Positions 7,680 through 17,588 of a stretch of 64,000 nucleotides of DNA are shown one piece after another. Source of the stretch: JAOAPG01 sp963791575 (GTDB lineage: Bacteria > Acidobacteriota > Terriglobia > Terriglobales > Acidobacteriaceae); assembly GCA_963791575.1 (NCBI GenBank), contig CAWBSY010000014.1, positions 1 through 64,000 on the forward strand, read 5' to 3'. Position 1 is the stretch's first letter; each line of letters begins with the position of its first letter. The notes beneath the pieces were generated by a model that worked only from the letters and a program-made list of their open reading frames with translations, did not search any database and had not been told where the DNA came from. A program made the translations under genes and the position numbers.

Positions 7680-8427
7680 CTACTGAACCAATGCCATGAT
7701 CCGCACGGGAGCGATTGATCTGCCTTCAACTTTCGTGGGCGCTACGACAATCATGGCGCCGCGAGCCGGTACTCGGTCGAGATCGGCGACATTTTCGAGA
7801 TAGTAGACACTGTGCGAGAGGCCGTATTGATTCGCGCGGCTGGAGCCGTCGCCAAACGACTGTTCGTCGCTTCCCAAGCCTAGAATCTTGCGTCCTTCGA
7901 CCAGGAACAGCGCTGCGTCCTCTGAGAATGCGGGAACATATTTGTCCCTCTGGCTTGTTGTAAGAGCTCCCCGTTCTAGCGATTACAACAGCGCCCAGCG
8001 GAATTTCTCCATTTGCATGCTCCCAGCGCGCTATGTCTTCCACGGAAACTTGGTTGTCAGACAGATTGGGCGTCTGAGCGGAAATATCCAGAACAACGAG
8101 GGGAGCTACCAGCCGTCCTGCTGGGATCTGATCGACATTCCACAAACCGGGCGCGACCGCTGCCGGAGCAATGATCCGAGTTGCCATTTGCATTTGGAAA
8201 GTCGTGGATCTGCGCTTCGAAACGGGCTGCACTGCGGAAACTGGTAAAAACATTGAGCGGGAGGTCTGACCCGCTGCGTGATAACTGCTTGTGACGAGAT
8301 CAAGCGAACGAGTCAGGTCCACGACAGAATGGAAAGCACCTGCTTGCGGAGCCCCCGGACGGTGTTGCGCAAAGAGAAATAATGCCAATGCCAACGAATA
8401 GCCAATAACCAAAGTCCGAAACTTCAT
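7680..8427 (-). pseudogene. Cyclase-family (kynurenine formamidase-like) protein, frameshifted and lacking metal ligands
   Basis: The first frame starts MKFRTLVIGYSLALALFLFAQ (signal peptide) and runs through WNVDQIPAGRLVAPLVVLDIS and GEIPLGAVVIARTGSS. Near 7945-7960 the frame changes, and the protein continues RDKYVPAFSEDAALFLVEGRK, GLGSDEQSFGDGSSRANQYGLSH, ending PVRIMALVQ. The span is 748 nt. In active cyclase-family enzymes the metal is held by an HxGTHxDxPxH motif; here the equivalent stretch reads ATRIIAPAAV, without His or Asp. So besides the frameshift the active site appears lost, pointing to a decaying gene or a non-enzymatic secreted protein. Confidence 0.65.
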
Positions 8428-8633
8428 GAAAAGTGCTGCGTCTTTCCCTGATTAACGCGGGTATACACCCAGCGCCTAATAGTGAGATGCCTGAAAGTTT
8501 TACTGGTTTATAAATTTTCGCATCGCGAAAGTATTTAAGACAAGGAACCTTCGGACATGCCCGAGGGTAAGGCGCTTTTCTTTACTGCGTATTTTAGAAG
8601 AGCGTATTCAGAGTGGCGCGAGATGCACAATCC

Positions 8634-9401
8634 TCAACTGTCAACTGAATGAACGAAGAAGAATGCCAGGGTGGCGGCCACGGCTGTGCTCAGGAAATTT
8701 ACGCCGTCGTTATTTAGAATGTGGCGTCGTTCAAGCCATGCGCCGAGGAAACTGTCGGCTAACATTCCTGCAGTTGCTGCTGCTACTGATATTCCAAACC
8801 ATCTCCATGAAATCATTCTGGTAGAAACGCAAACCAAACTGACAATTGCAGCCGCTGAGATCCCCGCAAGCGTGCCCTGCAGGGTCACTCCACCATCAGT
8901 ACCCTGCGCTACCGGGTTCCATGTCGTGATCAAACGAGGTTTTGCTCCGATCGCCTGGCCAAGTTCACTCGAGACGGTGTCGGCCGCGGCTTCCGAAAGC
9001 GCAGCCGTCAATGCCAGCAACCAAACTCCGTTTGAGTTCTCGAACCAATACAGACTGCCGCAAATTGCTGCGATTCCGAGATTCGCCAGTACCTGAGACG
9101 CCTTGCGTCCTTCACGTTTCTCAGCGATGCCAAGGCGTTGCTTTTTCGAATAACCGAAGCGGGTAGTGAGCCAAGCCAGAAGAAAAACTGTGACCAGAGC
9201 GGCAAAGGCACCGAATCCAGCGCTGGCACATAGCAGAAAACAGACCACCGCCCCGGCGATAGCTCCCGACGTAGTAACTCCTCGAAGAAAGCGTGCCGCG
9301 CCCGCGAAGAGAGCCGCGACTATAGCAGATAAGACGAAGCGGTGATTCAGATCAGCGCGCGCGAATATCGCGTGAAACTCTGCTGAAAATGTCATCGGCA
9401 A
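8634..9401 (-). CDS. DUF92 integral membrane protein (VTE6-like)
   Basis: 255 residues, mostly hydrophobic, with about six membrane segments. The family motifs are all present: ALSEAAADTVSSELGQAIG, GTDGGVTLQGTLAG, ADSFLGAWLER and NNDGVNFLSTAVA at the C-terminus. DUF92 includes the plant phytyl-phosphate kinase VTE6, so a CTP-dependent polyprenyl-phosphate kinase role is possible but unproven in bacteria. It is a single gene between the cyclase and Ku genes and divergent from ku. Confidence 0.82.
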   Translation of the reverse strand: MPMTFSAEFHAIFARADLNHRFVLSAIVAALFAGAARFLRGVTTSGAIAGAVVCFLLCASAGFGAFAALVTVFLLAWLTTRFGYSKKQRLGIAEKREGRKASQVLANLGIAAICGSLYWFENSNGVWLLALTAALSEAAADTVSSELGQAIGAKPRLITTWNPVAQGTDGGVTLQGTLAGISAAAIVSLVCVSTRMISWRWFGISVAAATAGMLADSFLGAWLERRHILNNDGVNFLSTAVAATLAFFFVHSVDS

Positions 9402-9618
9402 GATTCGACAATTAAGAGACCGGTCCAGCGAACTCCGCCGGAACCACGCCCGATACTACTAGAAATTGTACTCACAACTTCCATAGACAACCTGTAGTGC
9501 TTCTACTTGGATTACCCGTCCGCCCCTCTCTGTATTTTCTATGCATCCAATAGGCACTGATCGTTTAAACTCAATGCTTTGTGGCTCGTGAACTCTTGAA
9601 CTTTGAGGACGAACTAAT

Positions 9619-10458
9619 ATGGCAGCCTCTGTCTGGTCTGGGTATCTAACATTTGGCTTGATCTCGATGCCGGTGCGTCTTTTCTCTGGCGCGCGCAGTT
9701 CCGGAATATCCTTCAATATGTTGCACCGCGATGACTTGCAAAGAGTCAAGCAGCAACTGTACTGCCCGGCGGACAATCGCGTCGTCGAGCGCAGCGAGAT
9801 TGTGAAGGGCTATGAGTACCGGAAGGACGAATACGTCGTCATAGAACCGGAAGAGATCAAGAAGATCGAACCCAAGACTGCCAAGACAATGGAGATCCTG
9901 GAGTTCGTCAAGTCGAGCGAAGTCGATCCTGTCTACTTTGAGTCGTCCTATTACATGCTTCCCGAAGAAGCCGGCCGGCGGCCGTATGCATTGCTGACTA
10001 AAGCGTTAGAAGAGAGCGAGTATGTGGCGATCGCGAAACTGACCATGCACAATCGCGAGTACACGGTTTTTTTGCGTCCGCATGAAGGCGGGATGATGCT
10101 GCATACCATGTATTACGCGGAAGAAGTGCGCGAGGTCGAGGGTTTCGGCGCTCCGGATGTCGAATTGAAAGAATCAGAAGTAAAAGTTGCGCATCAGTTG
10201 ATCGAAGCGCTCGCCTCCGAGTGGGATCCGGAAAAATATCATGATACTTTTCAGGAGAACCTGAAAAACCTGATTCAGACCAAACTCGAGGGCGGAAAGA
10301 TCGCGGAAGTGGAGAAGCCCAAGAAGCTGGCTCCGGTCGTCGATTTGATGTCAGCCCTAAAAGAAAGCCTGGCGCAGATGGAAGGGAAGAAAAAGCCGGC
10401 AGCAACCACGACTCAGGCTCCTGCTGTGGCGAAGAAACGTTCTCGTGGTCGCGGCTAG
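9619..10458 (+). CDS. ku: Ku protein, non-homologous end joining
   Basis: 279 residues, normal length for a bacterial Ku homodimer subunit. It opens with the standard MAASVWSGYLTFGLISMPVRLF, followed by HRDDLQRVKQQLYCP and YEYRKDEYVVIEPEEI. The dimer core contains YYMLPEE and LRPHEGGMMLHTMYY. The end (KKPAATTTQAPAVAKKRSRGRG) is a basic tail of the type that helps DNA binding. Ku threads onto broken DNA ends and recruits the ligase LigD. No ligD lies in this window, so it must be elsewhere on the chromosome. Confidence 0.95.
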   Translation: MAASVWSGYLTFGLISMPVRLFSGARSSGISFNMLHRDDLQRVKQQLYCPADNRVVERSEIVKGYEYRKDEYVVIEPEEIKKIEPKTAKTMEILEFVKSSEVDPVYFESSYYMLPEEAGRRPYALLTKALEESEYVAIAKLTMHNREYTVFLRPHEGGMMLHTMYYAEEVREVEGFGAPDVELKESEVKVAHQLIEALASEWDPEKYHDTFQENLKNLIQTKLEGGKIAEVEKPKKLAPVVDLMSALKESLAQMEGKKKPAATTTQAPAVAKKRSRGRG

Positions 10459-10675
10459 CAGTTGCGAACGCATTGAGTTTTCTGTTTCAAACATGCTCGA
10501 TACAACCTTTCTACCCCTGTTTCGGCACTAATCTATTAAAGACTCTCGCCTTTGCTGCTGGCTGGCGCTAAGTCTGTTCCGCGGTTAGAATAGAAAATTC
10601 TTCCAGAGCCGCCTTGAATACAGGAATCGTAAACAGATCCATTGTGAATGGACGCATAGATTTGCTGGGGTGTCG

Positions 10676-12163
10676 ATGAGCGTAGTTCGTCTGGGCCCTG
10701 CGGCCGCCGCTACCATTTTTTGCGCCGCTCTTTTTATCATTTGCACGAGTTGCGGTGAAACATATCGTCCCGTCGCGTTTCCTATACCGCCAAGTCCCCC
10801 AAATCCCGGTGCTGCGAATACGGTCTTCGTACTCACCGCCAATGGAACAAATGATCCGGGTGTTATGAGCCGTATTGATGTCTCGGGCGATAGCTATTTA
10901 AACGCCGCGAATCTTGGGGTTGCTCCCGTCCATGCGGCTTTGCTGCCGAATGGAGGGACATTGTACGCTGCAAACAATATCAACAACACAGTTTCTGCGA
11001 GCAGCGTGTCGAGCAGCGGTAATACGGCAACGACGATTAGCTTGCCCTCGGGTTCGGTTCCAGTTTTCGTGCATACGACGGAGAGTTCGAGAGTCTATGT
11101 AGCCAATTATGGTTTGGGGACTGTGTCGGCCATCAACACTGCGACGAATGTGGTGAGCACTACTATCTCGGTTGATCCTTCGCTGCCCAATAATCCTGTG
11201 ACGCCTGATCTCACTTCGCAGCCGGTTGCCTTGGCGGAGACGCCTGACGGAAAGAGACTTTATTCAGCCAATCGTCGAGGCTATGTAACCAGCATCAATA
11301 CAGTTGATTTCTCGCGTAATGCAATGATCAGCATCGGAGGAACGCCGGTGGCAGTGGCTGCTCGCTCTGACAGTAAAGCAGTTTTTGCTCTCGATAGCAC
11401 TTCTGGCAATGTGTATGCCATGGATCCTACGGCAACCCCCGAGGCGCTTTCGGCTGCGGTAACGACAGCGCAGGGTGCAGATTTTATGCTGTATGACGAT
11501 AAGTTGAACCGGCTCTATGTCCTGAAGTCTGGGTATGTGAATGCGACCGGGAATTCTTCGGGGAATGGGCTGTGGGTACTTGACGCAGCGAACAGCACTT
11601 CTGGAAATCCTCCTCCTCCCGTCAATCCTCCAGCTCTACTTGCCGGTCCAATTTCAATCCAGGCTGTGGCTGGCAGCCCGTGCGGCTCGGGCACTCCAGT
11701 GCCTGTCTCAATCGCGCCTTTGGCTGACAAGAGCCGTGTCTACGTGGCGAGTTATCAGATCAGCGGATCGACTATTTGTGCGCAGGTTGACGTGTTTAGC
11801 ACTTCCGGCTACGTCTTGACGAAAACGATCTCTGCTGGTTCGTGGACCATCGATAGTACGAATCCTACTGGTTGTGCCGCAGCACGGCCGGCGCCTCCTG
11901 GAACAAACGGCCCGGCGGGATTCCGGCTCTCGATGGCTGGTGCCGCAGACCTTCCTTCATCACGGGTGTACCTGGCGAGCTGCGATGCAGGAGCCACAGT
12001 CATTATCACAACGGTGGCAATTCCGGCAGTCGGAACCCAACCCGCTCAAGGCGCGGATACAGTAGTGTCAACGCTGGCAGCTCCGGAGAGTGTCTTCCCC
12101 GCAGTCGGAGGCGCACCACTCCCACCGCCGCAAAACCCTATGTTCATTTTCGCGTTGCAATAG
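10676..12163 (+). CDS. Beta-propeller lipoprotein with YVTN-type repeats
   Basis: 495 residues from ATG 10676 (a GTG two codons earlier is also possible). The N-terminus is a lipoprotein signal ending in a lipobox-like IICTSC, so the mature protein is probably anchored by a lipidated Cys. Repeated blades follow: GGTLYAANNINNTVS, SRVYVANYGLGTVSAINTATN and KRLYSANRRGYVTSINT, as in YncE-like seven-bladed propellers. Pro-rich loops (GNPPPPVNPPALL) interrupt the last blades. A typical abundant surface protein of Acidobacteria with no known substrate. No neighbours in operon. Confidence 0.75.
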   Translation: MSVVRLGPAAAATIFCAALFIICTSCGETYRPVAFPIPPSPPNPGAANTVFVLTANGTNDPGVMSRIDVSGDSYLNAANLGVAPVHAALLPNGGTLYAANNINNTVSASSVSSSGNTATTISLPSGSVPVFVHTTESSRVYVANYGLGTVSAINTATNVVSTTISVDPSLPNNPVTPDLTSQPVALAETPDGKRLYSANRRGYVTSINTVDFSRNAMISIGGTPVAVAARSDSKAVFALDSTSGNVYAMDPTATPEALSAAVTTAQGADFMLYDDKLNRLYVLKSGYVNATGNSSGNGLWVLDAANSTSGNPPPPVNPPALLAGPISIQAVAGSPCGSGTPVPVSIAPLADKSRVYVASYQISGSTICAQVDVFSTSGYVLTKTISAGSWTIDSTNPTGCAAARPAPPGTNGPAGFRLSMAGAADLPSSRVYLASCDAGATVIITTVAIPAVGTQPAQGADTVVSTLAAPESVFPAVGGAPLPPPQNPMFIFALQ

Positions 12164-12309
12164 AACGGGATAGTAATTAGTCGGAAAGAATGGGGAGTTT
12201 AATGCGCAGATCTTTGCGTGCTTGGCGCACGTAGGCACGGATCCGATGGCTGTCGCTGCTTATCCAACCCCGATTTATCCAAATCCAGTTCTCTTTGTTC
12301 AGTTTTTCT

Positions 12310-12798
12310 CTAAACAGCTGCCGCTTGGGCTCGATTAGCGTTGTAACGTAGTGCAATGTTCATGAACACATTGCCGCTGGCGGTTTCAAAACAAAGTACC
12401 AGCGCTTCCGTGTCCTCAGTGCTCTTGCTGCCATGCTCGGAGGTATGCAGCGCGGGCGGGTGCACGCGGAAATGGCATCCCTGATCGTTGAGCGTCGCGA
12501 CAGCATTCCCGATCACTTGGTTCGCCAGTTCGCATACGGCTTCCCGGACCATATCATCGGATTCAGGAACTTCCATTCCGGCGAATCCGCTGGCCACTTT
12601 CGCCGCAGTTGGCGGATCGAGATCGAAAATAATACGTCCTTCGATGTCGCCTGTTAACCATACGAGAGCCGCAATTCCCTTGCGCCGATAGGTTTCCTCT
12701 TCCATGCTGAGGTGTCCTACGGCCATGGGAGCTTTTAGCCCCTGGGCAAGCACGGCGTCCGCCGCGTTGATGAATGGCTGGATCAACTCCATTTTCAT
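12310..12798 (-). CDS. cheX: CheX-like chemotaxis phosphatase
   Basis: 162 residues from ATG 12798, preceded by GGAG; a longer frame reaching 13014 runs antiparallel through cheY and is rejected. The conserved CheC/CheX phosphatase signature appears as VREAVCELANQVIGN, with the Glu and Asn that position water for CheY-P hydrolysis, and a later Pro in FRVHPPAL. It would dephosphorylate the CheY encoded one base upstream, resetting the signal. It is the last gene of the che operon. No CheD or CheC is present here, so CheX is the only visible CheY-P sink. Confidence 0.8.
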   Translation of the reverse strand: MKMELIQPFINAADAVLAQGLKAPMAVGHLSMEEETYRRKGIAALVWLTGDIEGRIIFDLDPPTAAKVASGFAGMEVPESDDMVREAVCELANQVIGNAVATLNDQGCHFRVHPPALHTSEHGSKSTEDTEALVLCFETASGNVFMNIALRYNANRAQAAAV

Positions 12799-12799
12799 A

Positions 12800-13246
12800 T
12801 CAGGCTCCTGCGCCAGCAGCTTGGGCCACGCTGCCATCTTCTCCGAGAACGTACTTGATGACTTCATACAGCACTTCCGGCTTAACCGGTTTCTGTACAA
12901 AGTGACGTGCGCCACGCTGCAGCGCGGCCACAATGTTTTCCTGATAGCCCACCGAAGAAACCATGACGATGCGCGCTTCAGGATGCTGTTGCACGATCTT
13001 CTCAGCCGCCTCAATTCCTTCCATCTGCGGCATGGTGATATCCATGAGCACGATGTCTGGAATGATGCGATCGTATTCGGTTATAGCAGTCAACCCGTCT
13101 CCCGCTTCGCCCGCAATCTGTCCGCCGAAGGTTTCCACCATACGGCCGAGGTTTTTGCGCGCGAAGACGGAATCGTCCACGATCAAATAGCGGACTGGCT
13201 GCCCGTCTTTGCTGCGTTTTACTGGTACGAACTGATCCATACTCAA
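12800..13246 (-). CDS. cheY: CheY-like response regulator
   Basis: 148 residues, single receiver domain. The acidic pocket is in LIVDDSVFAR (residues 21-30), the phosphoacceptor is Asp69 in DIVLMDITMP, and the Lys is in HFVQKPVKPE. A short N-terminal extension of about 18 residues carries charged residues not usual in CheY. Phosphorylated by CheA, it would carry the output of this chemosensory array, either to a flagellar switch or, as often with pilus-type arrays, to another target. Its stop lies one base before the cheX start, so cheX is translationally coupled. Confidence 0.88.
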   Translation of the reverse strand: MSMDQFVPVKRSKDGQPVRYLIVDDSVFARKNLGRMVETFGGQIAGEAGDGLTAITEYDRIIPDIVLMDITMPQMEGIEAAEKIVQQHPEARIVMVSSVGYQENIVAALQRGARHFVQKPVKPEVLYEVIKYVLGEDGSVAQAAGAGA

Positions 13247-13307
13247 CCTCCTCCTTACCTCACTTCATTCCTTGTATTCATCCCGGCAGCATTGCCGGAC
13301 TACAAAA

Positions 13308-14399
13308 TCAACTTTGCCCGGCCGCCGAACTCTGGCTTGCCCCGCAGCGATTTGGCATGCACTGAGACTGCAACGTATTTGCCAAAGCCTCGAGCGCCAC
13401 TACTCTGGTGGCGAATCCCCGTTCAATCGCGGCTTTCGGCATGCCAAATACCACGCACGACTCTTCGCTCTGGGCGATAGTCATGCCTCCTGCGGCCTTT
13501 ACCATACCTAGCCCCTGCGCGCCGTCGTCACCCATTCCCGTCATGATGACTGCCAATGCTTTCTCTCCAAAATCCTCTGCGAGACTCTTAAACAAAACGT
13601 CGACGGATGGACGATGTCCATTCACCCGCGGATCATCACCGAGCACGGCAATATTCCCGAGAGGCAATTTCTTCACTTTGATGTGACGGCTCCCCGGGCA
13701 AATCAGAACTCGCCCGGCAAGTAAAAGATCTCCGGACTGCGCTTCCTTCACGCTCATGGCGCAAGTCTCATCGAGACGGCGCGCAAACATTTCGGTAAAG
13801 CCCTCCGGCATGTGCTGCACTACTACAATGCTGGCCGGAAAGTCTCCCGGTAGTTGCGATAACAAGTATTGGAGCGCCTGCGGACCACCCGTCGAAATTC
13901 CGATTGCCACGATTCGAGTCGGCTGCTTTTTAGCATCCGGCTGCACCTTTTCGACTTGCCGGACATTTCCCGCGAAAGGAGTCAGTTGTACTCCCTTACT
14001 CGATGCGGCTGCCTTGATCTTTGAAATCAGCTCCCGCGCGATTTCCGGCATTCTGGCCGAGACATCGGTGGGCTTGGCGACAAAATCAAAAGCTCCTAAT
14101 GCGAGCGCTTTGAGGGTCACCGAGGCCCCGTCGGTGCTATGCGAGCTGACCACGATCACGGGCAGGCGATGACGGCGCATGATTTCTTTCAGCATGTCGA
14201 GGCCACCCATGCCGGGCATCTCGAGATCAAGAGTCACTACCTGCGGCTTGAGGTCTTCAATCTTTTTCAGACCGAAGTTCCCGTCCATGGCTGTGCCTAC
14301 GACCTGAATTGATTTGTCAGTCTCGAGAATCTGCGGAATGAGCTTCCGCATGAGCGCTGAATCATCAACCACCAGCACGCGAACGGTTTGGAGACTCAT
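13308..14399 (-). CDS. cheB: CheB, receptor methylesterase/glutamine deamidase
   Basis: 363 residues. The N-terminal receiver (about 5-125) has VVDDSALMRK and Asp58 in VVTLDLEMPGMGG. The C-terminal esterase has its catalytic Ser in GISTGGPQAL, His in VVQHMPEGFTEMF and Asp in VIMTGMGDDGAQG. It removes methyl groups from the receptor encoded in the same operon after phosphorylation by CheA, the adaptation arm of the pathway. ATG overlaps the cheA stop by four bases, so production is coupled. Full length and intact. Confidence 0.95.
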   Translation of the reverse strand: MSLQTVRVLVVDDSALMRKLIPQILETDKSIQVVGTAMDGNFGLKKIEDLKPQVVTLDLEMPGMGGLDMLKEIMRRHRLPVIVVSSHSTDGASVTLKALALGAFDFVAKPTDVSARMPEIARELISKIKAAASSKGVQLTPFAGNVRQVEKVQPDAKKQPTRIVAIGISTGGPQALQYLLSQLPGDFPASIVVVQHMPEGFTEMFARRLDETCAMSVKEAQSGDLLLAGRVLICPGSRHIKVKKLPLGNIAVLGDDPRVNGHRPSVDVLFKSLAEDFGEKALAVIMTGMGDDGAQGLGMVKAAGGMTIAQSEESCVVFGMPKAAIERGFATRVVALEALANTLQSQCMPNRCGASQSSAAGQS

Positions 14400-16663
14400 A
14401 CGAGTGCCTCCCGCACTTCTGAAGCGCCTATCCGTTCGGCATGCGAAAGTAAGAGCCCGGACGAATGACCGCTCGACTGGTCGCGTCCCGCTTTCGAGAA
14501 CCGTTCGACAATTGCAGCCAGATTCATAATGAGGACCACTCGACCATCTCCGAGGATGGAAGCGCCACTGACGAGATCCGTAGCTACCGTCTGATCATCG
14601 AGCGCCTTGATAACCAATTCTTCTTCACCTTCCATGCCATCCACAATCAATCCCAACTTGCGCTCCCCAAAAGCGACTACAAGAACAAAAATTTTCCCAC
14701 GATTGCGGTTCTCGCCCTCGACTCTGCGTCGTCCCATGCGAAGCAAAGGCAGCACCTGGTTGCGCATCTGCAGAACTTCATGCTGCCCCACTTGATGCAG
14801 CTCAGATTCGTTAGCACGCGCAATTTCAGCAACCGCATTTAAAGGGATCGCGTAAAGTCGCTGTTCCACGCGGAACAACAGAGCCTTGATGATCGCCAGT
14901 GTGAGCGGAAGTTTCAGGCGGAAGGTTGTGCCCTCGCCGAGTCTGGTTTGGATCTCCACCGTGCCCTTAAGACGATGCAGAACGCTGCGAACCACGTCGA
15001 GTCCGACTCCCCGTCCTGAGACCTCGGTAATTTCTTCGGCAGTACTGAATCCGGGACGAAAGACAAATTCCAGCACATCGGCTTCACTGAGATGGGAGAT
15101 TTCTTCCTGGGAAGCTAAACCTTGTTTGACGGCGCGTTCCTTGACTTTTTCTAAATCGATTCCTTTGCCGTCGTCGCGAACTTCGACGATCAATTGGTTG
15201 GCTTGATGATAAGCACCGAGGCGGATCGTGCCGTGAGCCGCTTTGCCGGCGCGGACGCGCTCTTCAGCGCTCTCGATTCCGTGACTCACCGCATTGCGAA
15301 CAATGTGTGTAAGAGGCTCGGCAATGGCATCGAGCAAGCTCTTATCAAGATCGGTATCCTGACCACTAATTTTAAGCTCCACTTTTCTGCCGCAGAGTCT
15401 GCCGACATCCCGAATAAGTCGAGGGAATCGCCGGAAGAGCTGCTCCACGGGCACCATGCGGACTTTCATAACGGAGCGTTGCAAATCATTGAGCACTCGC
15501 GACTGAAAAGCCATGGCGTCGGCAAAGCGGCCACGCACGGGTTCTTTGGGATAGCGTTTGGCAAATTCGTTCATGGCCTGCTGCAACATGGACTTGCCAA
15601 TAATCAACTCACCTACAAGATTGAGTACGGCATCGATGCGCTCGGCATCCACGCGGAGAATATTCTCGGCAGCCACCGGATTTGCTTGGGTCGCAGTGGT
15701 TCCGTCCTGTTCCTCAGGAGTCGCAAGAAGGTTCGAGGTTTCAATCCCCGCGGTTGGTTCAGCGAGTCCGGCAGTTGTGATTTCTTCGATTGTTTCTTCG
15801 ATCTTCTCTGAAATTGGATTCGTTTCAGAAAGCTTTTCAGCGCTGGCCGTTACTTCCTGGCTGGGAATGATCCTTTTCTTCCTTATAGATTTAGCGGCTG
15901 GGCCTCCGACCGTTGTGATTGCTACTTCAGAGATCACGGTGGGAATGCGGCACTTCGCCGTTACCTGTTCGGCATCTTTATCGCTGGCGAGCAGCAGCTC
16001 AACTGTCTTGGCAGTTTGAGTGGAACCCGCTTCTGGTCTGGCAGCGAGCACCTGGCCAAGCGAGCTTAGCGCATTCACGACAAGCTGCTGTGCTGCAATC
16101 GGCATCACGCAAAGAGGATCGATCAACGCGGTGACGTGGTACACCTTTTTCTGGTGTGCAATCGCATCCTGAACAGTTAGCTGTTCGTACTCCGTCCAAA
16201 CAGCTTTGGCGGCGACTGTGACACTAGTCTTTTTGGGACTGTTCTTAGTTTTGGTCTTGGACGCTTTTTCCGTTTTCGGCGTGTCAGCCAACTGGCGGAT
16301 CGCCTTTTGTAATTCTTCAGTTGCGGGTAATGCCGATTTGCCCCGATAAAATGCGAGTAGAGAGGCGAAAGTATCCGCAGTTGCGAACGCAACTTCAGCC
16401 AAACTAGTGACCGCGACCGCGGACTCCACGGCTAAAGCGTCTTCAAACTCGTGCGCCAGTTCGCTCAATTCCCGGTAGCCACAAGCAGCGGCATCACCCT
16501 TGAGCGTGTGTACTGTGCGGCGGATGCTTCGCACTATCTCGGCGTCTTCGGGATGTTTTTCCAGACGCAGTGCGTCATCATTCAGGGACTGCAGAAGCTC
16601 CTGAGCAGTCTCGAAGAAGAGCTCCCGTAATTCCGCGCCACGATCGTCAGAAAATTGAGTCAC
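14396..16663 (-). CDS. cheA: CheA, chemotaxis histidine kinase
   Basis: 755 residues. P1/HPt has the phosphorylated His52 in TVHTLKGDAAACGY. A long linker rich in Ala, Glu and Thr (about 130-330) contains a region that may be P2 (YHVTALIDPLC). Dimerisation and catalytic domains follow: LTHIVRNAVSHGIES (N box), VRDDGKGIDLEKV (G1) and GRGVGLDVVRSVL (G2). The C-terminal P5 CheW-like domain is present (AIPLNAVAEIAR). The kinase couples the MCP to CheY and CheB. Overlaps with cheR and cheB by four bases show tight coupling. Confidence 0.95.
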   Translation of the reverse strand: MTQFSDDRGAELRELFFETAQELLQSLNDDALRLEKHPEDAEIVRSIRRTVHTLKGDAAACGYRELSELAHEFEDALAVESAVAVTSLAEVAFATADTFASLLAFYRGKSALPATEELQKAIRQLADTPKTEKASKTKTKNSPKKTSVTVAAKAVWTEYEQLTVQDAIAHQKKVYHVTALIDPLCVMPIAAQQLVVNALSSLGQVLAARPEAGSTQTAKTVELLLASDKDAEQVTAKCRIPTVISEVAITTVGGPAAKSIRKKRIIPSQEVTASAEKLSETNPISEKIEETIEEITTAGLAEPTAGIETSNLLATPEEQDGTTATQANPVAAENILRVDAERIDAVLNLVGELIIGKSMLQQAMNEFAKRYPKEPVRGRFADAMAFQSRVLNDLQRSVMKVRMVPVEQLFRRFPRLIRDVGRLCGRKVELKISGQDTDLDKSLLDAIAEPLTHIVRNAVSHGIESAEERVRAGKAAHGTIRLGAYHQANQLIVEVRDDGKGIDLEKVKERAVKQGLASQEEISHLSEADVLEFVFRPGFSTAEEITEVSGRGVGLDVVRSVLHRLKGTVEIQTRLGEGTTFRLKLPLTLAIIKALLFRVEQRLYAIPLNAVAEIARANESELHQVGQHEVLQMRNQVLPLLRMGRRRVEGENRNRGKIFVLVVAFGERKLGLIVDGMEGEEELVIKALDDQTVATDLVSGASILGDGRVVLIMNLAAIVERFSKAGRDQSSGHSSGLLLSHAERIGASEVREALV

Positions 16664-17565
16664 AGGATCCTCTCAATTTGCTGGTACGCGGTTCCGCTCT
16701 CGCGGTAAATCATGGTGAACTTGTCAGTCAACCCCAACAGGCTTTCGGCATGCCCGACGAAAATATGGCCGCCGGGATTGAGACAACGCCCGAATTTTTC
16801 TACTAATCTTTTCTGCTCTGGCTCATCAAAATACATCATCACATTGCGACAGAAAATAATATCGTTGCGTTGCGGCAGATATTCCGTCTTCAAGTTGTGA
16901 AAGTCGAAGTGGATGATCTCCTTCAGTGCTTTCTTAATGGCATAGCGCTCGCCCACTTTGTCGAAGTAGCGAAGGCGGTAGCTGTAATCAACCGATGCCA
17001 TCTGGTTTTCGGTATAAAGACCTTCCTGGCCGGCACGCAGCACGGAATAGTTGAGATCGCTTGCAAGAATTTCCACTTTCCATGGCGGCGGGATGAGCGG
17101 CCTCGGCCAAGTCATTTCAGCTGGCGCGGGATTTCGCAGATGCTGGTATGCCAGCGCATCGGCCACCAGCATGGCGATGGTATAGGGCTCTTGTCCGGTG
17201 GAGCAGCCAGCACTCCAGATGCGGAGATTGTGATCACCGGTTTCCTGCTTGCGATGAAGCAGATCCATCAGAATATGCTTATGAAATAATTCCAGCTGCG
17301 CTTTGTTACGAAAAAAGCTGGTTTCGTTAACTGTTAGATTTTCCAGCAGACAGGCCAACTCGTTTTTTCCCTGCTCGCTGATCAGCAGACGATAGTAGCT
17401 ATAAAACGAATCCAATTGACATTCTCTGAGCCGCCTCTGAAGACGGTCCTGCAGGAAGTGGGCGCGACGCGAATCGAAATACATGCCACATTCCTGATAG
17501 ACGAGGGCTTGCAACAGTTTGAGTTCGGCTTCGGAAAGTTGGATTGCGATTCCTGGTGCGCTCAT
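16660..17565 (-). CDS. cheR: CheR, chemoreceptor glutamate methyltransferase
   Basis: 301 residues. The N-terminal helical domain (about 1-90) includes LLENLTVNETSFFRNK, the typical NETxFFR sequence. The SAM-binding motif I is LRIWSAGCSTGQEPYTIAM, followed by VEILASDLNYSVL. NDIIFCRNVMMYFDE marks the active-site region. It methylates receptor glutamates using SAM. The gene sits between cheW and cheA, overlapping cheA by four bases. No TPR extension is present, so it is the plain CheR type. Confidence 0.95.
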   Translation of the reverse strand: MSAPGIAIQLSEAELKLLQALVYQECGMYFDSRRAHFLQDRLQRRLRECQLDSFYSYYRLLISEQGKNELACLLENLTVNETSFFRNKAQLELFHKHILMDLLHRKQETGDHNLRIWSAGCSTGQEPYTIAMLVADALAYQHLRNPAPAEMTWPRPLIPPPWKVEILASDLNYSVLRAGQEGLYTENQMASVDYSYRLRYFDKVGERYAIKKALKEIIHFDFHNLKTEYLPQRNDIIFCRNVMMYFDEPEQKRLVEKFGRCLNPGGHIFVGHAESLLGLTDKFTMIYRESGTAYQQIERIL

Positions 17566-17588
17566 GAGTTTGTCGACAGCAATAAAAA

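Noticed and set aside
12803..13014. N-terminal extension of the cheX frame up to 13014
   Set aside because: The extension overlaps cheY in another frame; the ATG at 12798 follows GGAG and the CheX domain begins there.
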